From: CAVTLG01 sp963802635
Lineage (GTDB): Bacteria > Chloroflexota > Ktedonobacteria > Ktedonobacterales > Ktedonobacteraceae
DNA: 64,000 bases
Assembly (NCBI GenBank): GCA_963802635.1
Contig: CAWDJJ010000001.1
Span: forward strand, 2,790,001 to 2,854,000
Direction of reading: 5' to 3'
Positions 18,181-26,576 of the stretch are shown piece by piece. A program made the position numbers and the translations under genes. Below the pieces are notes generated by a model. That model was given only the letters and a program-made list of their open reading frames with translations, did not search any database and was not told where the DNA came from. How positions within the stretch are numbered: the stretch's first letter is position 1; each line of letters opens with the position of its first letter.

Positions 18181-19126
18181 ATGAATACATTGAGGATACA
18201 ACCTCGCCGACTGGTTCTTGTGGGCAGTGTGCTGGTAGATATCCTTATGTACGTTCGAGCAGTTGCCTGAGCGTGGCAGTGATCGCATCGCCCGGGCAAC
18301 ACTCCTCACTTCTGGCGGAGGTTTTAATGTACTACTAGGAGCTACACGTCTTGGTATGCCTGTTGCCTATGCGGGTCGAGTTGGCGATGGTCCCATGGGC
18401 AATCAGGTGATGGCTGATCTGACTGCCCATGGGATTCCGCTTCTGCTCCCTCGTGTTGCAGGTGAAGACAGCGGTTTTGATGTTGCTCTGGTCGAATCCA
18501 GTGCTGAACGCACGTTCGTCACTGCACCAGGAGTCGAAGCATGCCTCCAGATGGCAGACTTACAAGCTCTTCCACTGCTGCCCGGTGACGCTATTTATGT
18601 TTCTGGTTATGATCTGTGCTACCCTATCTCAGGTGCTGCCCTAGGGCGTTGGCTGCCTACGCTCCCTCCACAAAATTTGCTGGTCATCGACCCCGGACCA
18701 CTCGTCGCTGAGATTCCTGAGGAGCGGCGCAGACTTGTTTTTGCGCGTACAGACCTTTTGAGTCTTAATGCACGTGAGATCGCTATACTCAGTGCATCAA
18801 CCAATCTGTCAGAAGCCGCAAAACATCTTACGCTACAAATTGCGCCTGATGGCCTGGTTGTAGTGCGGGCTGGCGCTCAGGGTTGCTGGATAGCGAGCAG
18901 TGCTTTTTCGCCACAACATCTACCACCTCGTCTAACGCGAGCAGTTGATACAACCGGGGCTGGTGACGCTCACGTTGCTGCACTGCTCACATGGCTTGCC
19001 GCTGGTAACGATATACAGACAGCCGCTATGGTGGCAAATATCGCAGCCTCTATCGCAGTCGAAAGGAGTGGTCCAGCTACCGGTCCAACGACCCAAGAAC
19101 TGGAGACTGAGTTACCATTTTTATAG
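18181..19126 (+). pseudogene. PfkB-family sugar/nucleoside kinase, frameshifted near N-terminus
   Basis: The ATG at 18181 opens MNTLRIQPRRLVLVGSVLVD and ILMYV, then loses frame; removal of one base at 18254-18256 continues as EQLPERGSDR and LTSGGGFNVLLGATRLGM. The C-terminal catalytic motif is DTTGAGDAH (about residues 256-264), with His where Phe is usual. The family phosphorylates ribose, nucleosides, pseudouridine or sugars with ATP. The pairing with an NCS1 permease suggests a nucleoside-like substrate, by inference. Both genes of this operon are broken in the same way, within their first 35 codons. Confidence 0.8.
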
Positions 19127-19448
19127 TAAATGCTGCTTTCCCGTTTACGAAGTCCATTGGAGCCTGTTGAGGAAACGCACGCCGCTCGGTTTCATTAGCA
19201 AATACAGCGGCTCAAGGCAAACAATTCAGACACTTGCACTATCTTTTGTAAAAAAGTGGAAAAATACTTGAAAAAAGGTATCTCTTCGTGCTACACTAAT
19301 TCATTGGAAGAGGTTGTATCCACCCTCAGCCATCGTGCCCGAGTGAAATCTGTTCTCAGCAGTTTCTGTCAGTGGCTTATTGATGAGCAAGGGTTGCTAA
19401 AGAGAAACTCAAATTGGTGAAAGGATAGCTCATCACAAGGAGACAGAT
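19127..19448. other. Gene-free stretch upstream of the kinase
   Basis: No supported gene. It is AT-rich around 19240-19290. It presumably contains the promoter of the Ser/Thr kinase, whose ribosome site AAGGAG lies at about 19437. Confidence 0.4.
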
Positions 19449-20931
19449 ATGTCTGACCGCGACGGGCAAGAAATCGGCAACTATCGTTTGCTTCAACGGC
19501 TGGGAACAGGTGGCTTTGCCGATGTCTATCTGGGTGAACATCTCCATTTAGGCAAGCAGGCTGCCTTGAAACTACTGAAGGCACATGTTGCCTCGGAGGA
19601 TATAGACCAATTCAAGCAAGAAGCTCGGATAATCAGCGGTCTTGCACATCGCCATATCGTGCAAGTTCTCGATTTTGGGGTGCAAGAGAACACCCCCTAC
19701 CTGATCATGGACTATGCTCCAGGCGGCTCCTTACGGCAGCCCAGAGGCACCAGGCTTCCCCTGTCAACGGTGGTCACGTATACCAAACAGGTGGCCCAGG
19801 CTCTGCAGCATGCCCATGATCAGCGTGTCGTTCATCGGGATGTCAAACCGCAAAATATGCTCCTTGCGTCAAACGGGGGTGTGCTGCTCAGTGATTTCGG
19901 CATCGCACTGGTGACAGAAAGCTCACAATACCAGAGTCCCGAAAATATGGCAGGAACTCTTGCCTACATGGCACCGGAACAGATCAAGAGGCTTCCACGT
20001 CCGGCCAGCGATCAGTATGCACTTCGGGATTGTTGTCTATGAGTGGCTCTCTGGAAGCCGTCCGTTTCATGGCACCCTGTTTGAGATAATTGCTCAGCAA
20101 TGTGAGAAGTCACCTCCTCCTTTGCGTGATTCCTTGCCAGATCTTCCTCCTGCTGTCGAAGAGGTCGTCATGAAAGCTCTGGCAAAAGAACCGCAGGATC
20201 GCTTCCCTTCCGTTCAAGCTTTCGCGCTCGCATTAGAAAAAGCCAGCCTCACTCCTGCCATCTCAAAACCGATCCGTTTAGTAGATAAACCTACTGCACC
20301 GCTCCCACTCATGCCCAATTGGGGGAAGCACAGAGCCAGCCTTACGGAAGAAACCAGACAACTCATCATACAAAATCGTCTGGGGGATGTCCAGGATGTC
20401 TACAAACCTCATTTCAGGAGCATCATCGCAGGTTCGTTTCTCATGGCAGTGGGTATCTTCTTGACTGGCGGTCCCGTTTACGGCACCTTTAGAACTGGTC
20501 CTCCTTCGCCTTCGGACTTGCCAACACTTCTGATCGTTTTTTCTCTTCTCGCACTTCTATCTCTCTATCTTCTCTTCCTGGGCGTCAGGAAGATTTTCCT
20601 CACCGCTTCTAACCCGGATATGCGTGTCGTTGCCTGTCAGCATGGTATTGCCTTTGTTCGGCGATCTGGTTCCGCTGGCTTTTACTGGCAAGATGTCCAG
20701 AATACCTTCAAAAGACAGGTGAATCTCTTCCCGAACATTTCCAGTGGAGATGCCACGGACATCCTCATCGCCTTGATACGTTTCTGTAGCATCAGGCGCT
20801 CGTATACCATCCATTGCCGCGATGGACGCAAATTTGTTTTTCAAGAACCCCTTACCCGTCTTGAGGATCTGGCTGAGAGGGTCGAAACCCATGTCAGGCG
20901 GGTAAAAGGGGTATTATACCATTTTGAATGA
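19449..20931 (+). pseudogene. Ser/Thr protein kinase with C-terminal membrane/PH-like module, frameshifted
   Basis: Kinase motifs are in order: GTGGFADVYLGEH (P-loop), AALKLLK (Lys), HRDVKPQNML (catalytic loop), DFGIAL, and GTLAYMAPEQ, then SDQYAL. There the frame is lost (stop at 20040), and the next frame continues GIVVYEWLSGSRPFHGT. Deleting one base at 20023-20025 restores SDQYALGIVVYEW. After the kinase (about 270 residues) come a linker, two membrane helices, and a PH-like segment resembling DUF6585 (VVACQHGIAFVRR, FYWQDVQ, YTIHCRDGRKFVFQEPL). The kinase domain would face the cytoplasm. As sequenced, the product stops inside the kinase. Confidence 0.82.
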
Positions 20932-21236
20932 AAAATATTCTCGTAAAGCGTCCGGGGGCAGAACTCTTGTCTGGGACAACAGCACATAAAGGAGCCTCTC
21001 AGCCTACGGTTCGCTCATTTTTTTGTCAAATCCGCCTGCGAAGCTGAATGCAATTGCTAAGTATTCGCCAATTTTGCCTGAACAAACTGGCCTGTGCGTT
21101 GGCTTTACAAGGAACTAGCGAACGGAGGGTCTCAGCGCACAAGAATCCCTCTCTAAGGACCTCCTTTCTTCTAAAAAGATATGCCTTATACCAATGGTTG
21201 TGACATTTTTCATCTGTATAGAGGAGAATACTCTTG
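20932..21236. other. Gene-free stretch between kinase and membrane protein
   Basis: No gene, terminator or clear repeat. GAGGAG at 21221 belongs to the next gene. Confidence 0.4.
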
Positions 21237-22076
21237 ATGTGTCAGAAGAAAAAAGCTGATCCCCAGGCTCTGGGTCTACAATATCAATTAGACCACTACA
21301 GAGCTAGCTATAAACCATCGGTCGTTGGTGTGGTGGTGCTTTATGTTGTATATCTCTTCTTTTTTCTTTTCGGACCCTCCCTGATTGGAACCATTGTCAT
21401 CGTGGGCAACATTTTTGCTCACGGCGAGATTTTCTCAGCGAGTGAGGACCTCCCATTCTTGTTGTTTGGGCTGTTCTGGTCTGGACTCCTGCTATGGGCA
21501 CTTATCTGGGTCTATTTGTATAGTAGGTTGCGTGTGCATGTCTATGATTTGGGCTTGATCTATTGGCAGGGCAGGTCCCCGCAACCCGTTTACTGGCAAG
21601 ATGTGCTAGAGGTTCGGCATAAAGTCAGAACGTATCGCGGGGGCGGTGCCTTATTATGGCTACGCTGGACGTCTCACGTCTATACGCTGAGTTGCGCGAG
21701 TAGTAAGCCGCATAAGCTACGATGGATCTTTATGACGCAAGAGCTTGGCAGATCCATCGAAGAAGGGACAAGTCGTTATCTCTTCCCCACAGCCTTGAAC
21801 ATCTATCAGATGCATTACGCTGTGATTTTTGGACCTTTGATTGTAACTCCTCAGGGACTCTATTATGGGCCAGATCTCTTACCCTGGAACAATGTAGCAA
21901 GTATTCGTATCGGTAGTCGTCTTGTGATCAGACAGCAAGGGAAAAGGAAATGGTTTCGCTGGGCATCTGTAAAGCTGGCAGAGGTTCCAAATATTGAGGT
22001 GTTCAGGACACTTGTCCCGCATATTACTGGTGGGCTTGTAATTGTGTCCACTGCTTGGAAAAATGGGAAGAGTTGA
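21237..22076 (+). CDS. Membrane protein with DUF6585-like PH module
   Basis: 279 residues from the ATG at 21237 (GAGGAG 10 nt upstream). Two membrane helices lie at about 27-60 (VVGVVVLYVVYLFFFLFGPS) and 75-100. Two PH-like stretches follow, each built as YDLGLIYWQGRSPQPVYWQD and LIVTPQGLYYGPDLLPWNN. The layout and the W-Q-D motif match the C-terminal half of the kinase just upstream, so the two genes share a module and probably a process. There is no enzyme motif. Function is unknown; a membrane-bound sensor or scaffold is a guess. Confidence 0.65.
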   Translation: MCQKKKADPQALGLQYQLDHYRASYKPSVVGVVVLYVVYLFFFLFGPSLIGTIVIVGNIFAHGEIFSASEDLPFLLFGLFWSGLLLWALIWVYLYSRLRVHVYDLGLIYWQGRSPQPVYWQDVLEVRHKVRTYRGGGALLWLRWTSHVYTLSCASSKPHKLRWIFMTQELGRSIEEGTSRYLFPTALNIYQMHYAVIFGPLIVTPQGLYYGPDLLPWNNVASIRIGSRLVIRQQGKRKWFRWASVKLAEVPNIEVFRTLVPHITGGLVIVSTAWKNGKS

Positions 22077-22425
22077 TGACCTATAGAGAGGTATGGTAAG
22101 GAACGCTCCTATATCGAGAAGTTGCCTAAAGGGGGGGGTTGTAGTTCATGGCTATAGGAAATAAGAAAGTAACATCAAGGGTCGCGCAGACGTGGACCCA
22201 CCACCCCACTTTGCCCACACGCAGTCCTGTTTCATCCTGGTGGATCACGTTCGTCTTCACCAAAGCTGCACTTGTCGATCTGCCCTACAAGTTGCTTGGA
22301 GTCTGCTGGATGAGAGTTTTCTGCGTGAGCAGGGCAAGCGACTGCGTTACACTTTGCGTGGCGCGGACGCGCTCCCGCATCGTATATTATATCTAGTGGC
22401 GACAGCAAAGATTACGTCATATCTT
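22077..22425. other. Gene-poor stretch, possible gene remnant
   Basis: A frame at about 22230-22395 reads SLLDESFLREQGKRLRYTLR and looks protein-like but has no start signal or recognised family. It may be a gene tail. A G8 run lies near 22130. Confidence 0.3.
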
Positions 22426-23007
22426 CTACGATGATTCCCAATCCTCATTGCCGCTCGTGCTTGCCGGACTGACCTCTCGCTTCAACTCCTCCACTTGCGC
22501 CTTCCACCTTTGGAGATCACCCTGCTGCTCCGGATTCGGATTGAGAAGACTACGCAGGAAGCGCTCCCGGTTGTTAATGCGCCCCTCTAGCTCCTCTGCC
22601 ATCTTCGCTGGTGATGACGCTGTTAGATCATGGAGATAGACCCCTGCTGTTCCTGGTTTGGGCAGCCTGTAGTCCACCCCCCTGATCTTGCGTGCATCGA
22701 TCTTCGGACCCACCAGGCCTTTGCCTTCATGCAACGTTTCCCCACTGTCCCTTGCTACCTTATGATATTTCTGCTCTGCTTTCTTTGCTGCTTTCATACC
22801 ATCAAACTGCCGCTTCGCTGCTTTCCTTTTCTCTTCTCTCAGCCTTTGTAGTTCCTTTTCATACTTCTTCTTTTGTTCTACTATTCTCTCCTTTTCCTTT
22901 TCCTTTTCCTCGCGCGTCACATCGAGTACTGGCTGGAAACTTGGCCTGGCCTCCAGCGAATTCTCACTGCCGTCGGATGATGGCGTGCTCTCTCCCGGTC
23001 TTCGCAT
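22426..23007 (-). CDS. Charged coiled-coil protein of unknown function
   Basis: 193 residues from the ATG at 23007, preceded by GAGGAAAAG. A disordered N-terminus comes first, then a Lys/Glu-rich heptad region (REEKEKEKERIVEQKKKYEK, about 31-50, onward to KAAKKAEQKYH). A small basic segment follows (KIDARKIRGVDYRLPKPG). A second helix with NRERFLRSLLNPNPEQQG ends the protein. No signal or membrane segment. I do not recognise a family. Confidence 0.55.
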   Translation of the reverse strand: MRRPGESTPSSDGSENSLEARPSFQPVLDVTREEKEKEKERIVEQKKKYEKELQRLREEKRKAAKRQFDGMKAAKKAEQKYHKVARDSGETLHEGKGLVGPKIDARKIRGVDYRLPKPGTAGVYLHDLTASSPAKMAEELEGRINNRERFLRSLLNPNPEQQGDLQRWKAQVEELKREVSPASTSGNEDWESS

Positions 23008-23125
23008 CTTTTCCTCTTTCTTCTGGCACTTCCTGCCTGCGTGCATGAGATATGGCAAGGGTTGCTTCCCAGGGCAGCCATATGCGCCGCTCAAATCGTA
23101 AAAGCCGTTGAGTATATTATATAAG

Positions 23126-23175
23126 ACAAAAGCAGAAATGTTTAGGGCCTCTTCCAGGGTTGATCCTGCTTTTGT
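23126..23175. repeat. Perfect 10-bp inverted repeat
   Basis: ACAAAAGCAG at 23126-23135 and CTGCTTTTGT at 23166-23175, with 30 nt between. It lies between the ada-alkA stop and the coiled-coil gene start, both on the minus strand. It could end ada-alkA transcripts or be an operator; nothing decides. Confidence 0.35.
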
Positions 23176-23308
23176 ATATAGTTTATGACTATAGGAAATT
23201 CTAACGGATTTGTGAAGTTGATCTCATTCGCCGTTCTTCACTTGACTCTCTTCCGATTTCAGCTAACAATTGAGCAACAATAGGGAAGATTCGGACGATT
23301 TCTTGTGA

Positions 23309-24781
23309 TTATAGGGTTGAGGAGGAGAGACTATTCCACAAGTGGTGCGTCGCATACGCACGCCACGGACGCCACGCCTCGGCACGCGCAACGATACTGC
23401 GAGGGTCGGCGACCAGCCCATGCTGTTCAAGCGCTCGTCGCAATCCCAAATCAGCAAACGGTAGCGCATCTGGGTCGCCGAGTGCACGCATGGCAATGTA
23501 GGAGGCCGTCCAGGGTCCCACTCCTGGAAGCGCCTGCAATTGTGCCACCGTCTGCGCGCGATCAGCGCTGTAATCCAACACCAGATCACCAGTCGCAACG
23601 CCCTGTGCCAACGCCCGGAGCGCGGTGATACGGCCTTGCGTGATGCCTAACCCGCTCAGATCAGCCTGTGCGATGACTTCTGGAGATGGAAAGAGATGCG
23701 TCAATGCACCATTACGCTCTGCCAGCGGCTCCCCAAGCGTGGTAGCAAGGCGCATCGCCAACGTCGTCGCCCTTGCCACAGAGACTTGTTGCCCCAGGAT
23801 AGCACGCACGGCAAGTTCAAATCCGTTGATTGCTCCTGCCACGCGTAGTCCGGGTCTGGCCGCTACGAAGGACGCGAGCACAGGATCATCTGCAAGCACT
23901 GCATTGATTGCAGCAGGATCGGCATCAAGATCAAATATCCGTCGGCAGCGCTGCACCAGCATACTAAGATCACTCAAGTCACTGAGGCAGAGATGCACCC
24001 GCACGAAGCCAGCTTCAGTCCTCGGCTCCAGCTCGATGATGCCCTTTGATCTCGCCAGTCCGATTGTTCGCCGGTAACATCCATTCGTAACTTCTTCGAC
24101 TCCGGGGATGGCCCTGCGTCCAAGATAGGCGAGCAGCGTTGCGGCGTCAAACGGTGGGCGATACAGTAAGCGTAAGACCAGTTTCCCATCACCTGAACCG
24201 TGCGGCGACGCGTTCCGACGAAAGGCTGATGGAGGACAGCCAAAAGACGACTGCATCGACTCGTTGAATTGGCGGATACTACTGAAGCCAGATGTAAAGG
24301 CTATTGTGGCAAGCGAGAGATCAGTCTGGTCAATCAGCAAGCGAGCCGTCTGGGTACGACGGCTACGCGCCAGGACCAATGGACCAACGCCTACCCCTGC
24401 CACGAGTTCGCGATGCAGATGCCGTACACTGACGGCCAGCCGCAAGGCAAGTCCAGCAACACCCTCTGTATCAATCACGCCATCGGCAATGAGACGCAGT
24501 GCACGAGCAACAAGATCAGCCCGCACATCCCAATCTGGTGAGCCGGGACTCGCTTCCGGGTGACAGCGGCGGCATGCCCGAAAACCGGCAGCCTCCGCTG
24601 CAGCGGCACAAGCATAGAAGCGCACATGCTGCGCATATGGTGTCGGTGCTGGGCAAATGGGCCTACAGTAGATACCCGTCGTCGTAACCGCCGTAAAGAA
24701 GCGCCCGTCGAAGCGAGAATCACGGCTGCAAATAGCTCGGTAACAGAGATCGAAATCATCCTGAATATGTGTTGTTTCCAT
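23309..24781 (-). CDS. Ada-AlkA fusion: AraC-type regulator plus 3-methyladenine DNA glycosylase
   Basis: 490 residues from the ATG at 24781. Residues about 1-80 form the Ada methyl-phosphotriester domain with its zinc Cys (TGIYCRPICP, FRACRRCHPE). An AraC-type HTH follows at about 85-190 (LSLATIAFTSGFSSIRQFNE). The C-terminal about 290 residues are AlkA, with the HhH motif LPGVGPWTASYIAMRALGD and catalytic Asp in PFADLGLRRAL. It should sense alkylated phosphotriesters, activate alkylation-repair genes and remove 3-alkyladenine. It is divergent from ogt, and a perfect inverted repeat lies between them, fitting coordinated control of both. Confidence 0.93.
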   Translation of the reverse strand: METTHIQDDFDLCYRAICSRDSRFDGRFFTAVTTTGIYCRPICPAPTPYAQHVRFYACAAAAEAAGFRACRRCHPEASPGSPDWDVRADLVARALRLIADGVIDTEGVAGLALRLAVSVRHLHRELVAGVGVGPLVLARSRRTQTARLLIDQTDLSLATIAFTSGFSSIRQFNESMQSSFGCPPSAFRRNASPHGSGDGKLVLRLLYRPPFDAATLLAYLGRRAIPGVEEVTNGCYRRTIGLARSKGIIELEPRTEAGFVRVHLCLSDLSDLSMLVQRCRRIFDLDADPAAINAVLADDPVLASFVAARPGLRVAGAINGFELAVRAILGQQVSVARATTLAMRLATTLGEPLAERNGALTHLFPSPEVIAQADLSGLGITQGRITALRALAQGVATGDLVLDYSADRAQTVAQLQALPGVGPWTASYIAMRALGDPDALPFADLGLRRALEQHGLVADPRSIVARAEAWRPWRAYATHHLWNSLSSSTL

Positions 24782-24813
24782 ACGCTCATAGTACGCCAAT
24801 ATCTGCCCTATTG

Positions 24814-24874
24814 CTAGCGGATTTCGGACATGGTCATCGCGGTTCTGCCAATGACCATGTCCGAAATCCGCTAG
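24814..24874. promoter_or_regulatory. Perfect 24-bp inverted repeat between ada-alkA and ogt
   Basis: The left arm 24814-24837 (CTAGCGGATTTCGGACATGG + TCAT) is matched without mismatch by the right arm 24851-24874, with a 13-nt spacer. It lies in the shared 171-bp divergent promoter region. It could be an operator, a hairpin limiting read-through, or a MITE. It lacks GC-stem-plus-U terminator form. A CATTCAG repeat end follows near 24915-24937. Confidence 0.75.
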
Positions 24875-24952
24875 ACCATCTTCACCGTTTCGGATATGAT
24901 GAAAGCGCAAATCTCATACCTAATATGCATTCAGATCAGAAGGGCATTAACG

Positions 24953-25456
24953 ATGAAAGAATTACTGCTTGATCGTATCGACTCTCCCATTGGAGACATC
25001 CTGATTGTTGTTGACGGCGAGCGCCTGTGCTCACTTGACTATGCGGACTATGAAGCGCGTATGATGACATCACTGCAACGCCGCTACTGGCCGATCCACC
25101 TGACACAGGAACGAGATCCATCAGGCTTCAGCAGCCGAGTGCGCGCGTATCTCGCAGGCGATTACCGCAGCCTGGATACGATTCCGGTGAACACAGGCGG
25201 CACAGTCTTTCAGCAAGAGGTATGGTCCGCGCTACGCACTATTCCAGTAGGAACGACGATGTCTTATGGTGAGCTGGCGACAAAGCTCGGCAGACCAACC
25301 GCTTATCGTGCCGTCGGAGGAACAAACGCGCTCAATCCCGTTGCAATTGTGCTCCCCTGTCACCGTGTTGTGGGCGCAAATGCCGCGCTGACTGGTTATG
25401 CGGGCGGGGTCGAGCGCAAGCAATGGCTTTTGAGACATGAGGGCTATTGCTTGTAG
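24953..25456 (+). CDS. ogt: Methylated-DNA-[protein]-cysteine S-methyltransferase (Ogt type)
   Basis: 167 residues. The active site is LPCHRVVGANAALTGYAGG (acceptor Cys in PCHR), preceded by the winged-helix DNA-binding part FQQEVWSALRTIPVGTTMSY and RAVGGTNALNP. It transfers the methyl group from O6-methylguanine to its own Cys. The start at 24953 fits the conserved DSPIGDILIVVD strand; an upstream ATG at 24896 would run through a repeat. With the divergent ada-alkA it forms an alkylation-repair pair. Confidence 0.93.
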   Translation: MKELLLDRIDSPIGDILIVVDGERLCSLDYADYEARMMTSLQRRYWPIHLTQERDPSGFSSRVRAYLAGDYRSLDTIPVNTGGTVFQQEVWSALRTIPVGTTMSYGELATKLGRPTAYRAVGGTNALNPVAIVLPCHRVVGANAALTGYAGGVERKQWLLRHEGYCL

Positions 25457-25542
25457 CAACGAGAGGTACAGGTGCACAGTACCGAAGTCGATGGCAGAGG
25501 AAGAAGACTACAGGCTACAATACACAATATGGTAGAGTCCCC

Positions 25543-25722
25543 TTATCCGGTGGTCGAGCATAAAGCCCCCTTGCGAAGACGAACTCGGGCTTTCTGAGGT
25601 TTGGGTTTGGGTTTGCTCGGATCAAGCAATGGTTTGGAAGGAACATCTTCCTCTTTTTCCTTCTCTTTCAATTTTTTCTCGAAAGAATCTTTTAATGCTA
25701 TTTGGATAATGATACCCTGCAC
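25543..25722 (-). CDS. Small Lys/Pro-rich protein
   Basis: A 59-codon frame from GTG at 25722: MQGIIIQIALKDSFEKKLKE, then a Lys/Glu stretch, DPSKPKPKPQ and a basic end (ARVRLRKGALCS). A hydrophobic start followed by a charged tail looks designed, but no ribosome site is clear. It lies 51 bp after the SRPBCC gene on the same strand. The family is not recognised. Confidence 0.35.
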   Translation of the reverse strand: MQGIIIQIALKDSFEKKLKEKEKEEDVPSKPLLDPSKPKPKPQKARVRLRKGALCSTTG

Positions 25723-25773
25723 GATCTCGCCAATTCGCTACGGTTCTTTCATCAAGCTCAGGAGAACGTGTCA

Positions 25774-26259
25774 TCTATTTCCCTTCTGCTCTTGCGCTTG
25801 TTGATACTGTCTTTCAGAGGCACGCTTGAGGCGTTGCAAGGAATCTTCTATGCTGGCAGCGAATGGTTTCGCGCCAAATGTTTCGAGGAACCAACCCCAC
25901 CAGCCTGGCGGGAAGATGAAGTCTCAGCCATATTGGACGCGACAGGTGGTCGCCTCGATGGGAGTGCAGGAGATGTGTGGTTTCATTTGCAAGCCCAGTG
26001 GGAAAAAAGCATGCAGGCCGAGCTGGTGTCTTTCGGGATCGACCTCTTCGACCTTGAAGATGAAGTGCAAGGTGCGGCCAAAGGCTTTTCCTGCGAAGTA
26101 GATGGTCTGGCCTACGGTGACTGGACCTTCTGGCTCACTCCGTTCGACCTGGACATCGGCTGAGAACCACTCGCTATAGCGTTCCCATTGTACGAGGTTC
26201 CCCCAGACCACCTCGACCGGGGCTGCGACGACTGCAGCAGGACAGACTGTCAGGCCCAT
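25774..26259 (-). CDS. SRPBCC-family protein with an in-frame UGA (candidate selenoprotein)
   Basis: The ATG at 26259 has AGGAGG 8 nt upstream. The START/SRPBCC fold is recognisable: CPAAVVAAPVEVVWGNLVQW, then SADVQVERSEPEGPVTVGQT, FKVEEVDPERHQLGL and ATTCRVQYG. There the frame meets TGA (25924-25926), then continues DFIFPPGWWGWFLETFG and on to TAG at 25774. Read through, it is 161 residues, normal for the family; stopped, it is 111 and lacks the last strand and the C-terminal helix. Downstream of the UGA, CCCGCC-AGGCT-GGTGGG can pair (6 bp, one G-U), with its loop 17 nt away and a G in the loop's second position, as expected of a bacterial SECIS. A plain nonsense change is the main alternative. 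Confidence 0.6.
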
Positions 26260-26576
26260 AGGATGTTCCTCCTCTCAAGTTCAGGATCGAGGCAAGGTAT
26301 CAGTGACGCTTTGCCTCAATCATGGCCTCCCTCAGCAATCCATCCAAAAACTCTCAACAAGGGTACCGAACAGGGATGAAGCATTCGTCTCTCCGTCCAT
26401 GAGCATACACTATTTTTGTGCGAGGTGCAATGGTCGCCACCAAAGATTTCTCTGCAGCGGTCATCAATTCTTACTAAGCGCTATAGAGAGTGAGAGATTT
26501 TTTGAGTTGATGAGCGAGGTAGTTCTACACAGTCCTCGCTCATCGAACAAGACGCGTTGCGCAAACGTTGGACGAT
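26260..26576. other. Gene-free stretch
   Basis: It lies between the SRPBCC start and the 3' end of the DUF4012 gene. Nothing recognisable. Confidence 0.4.

Noticed and set aside
22148..22434. Two overlapping plus frames of about 80 codons
   Set aside because: No start signal or family. A remnant is possible but cannot be supported.
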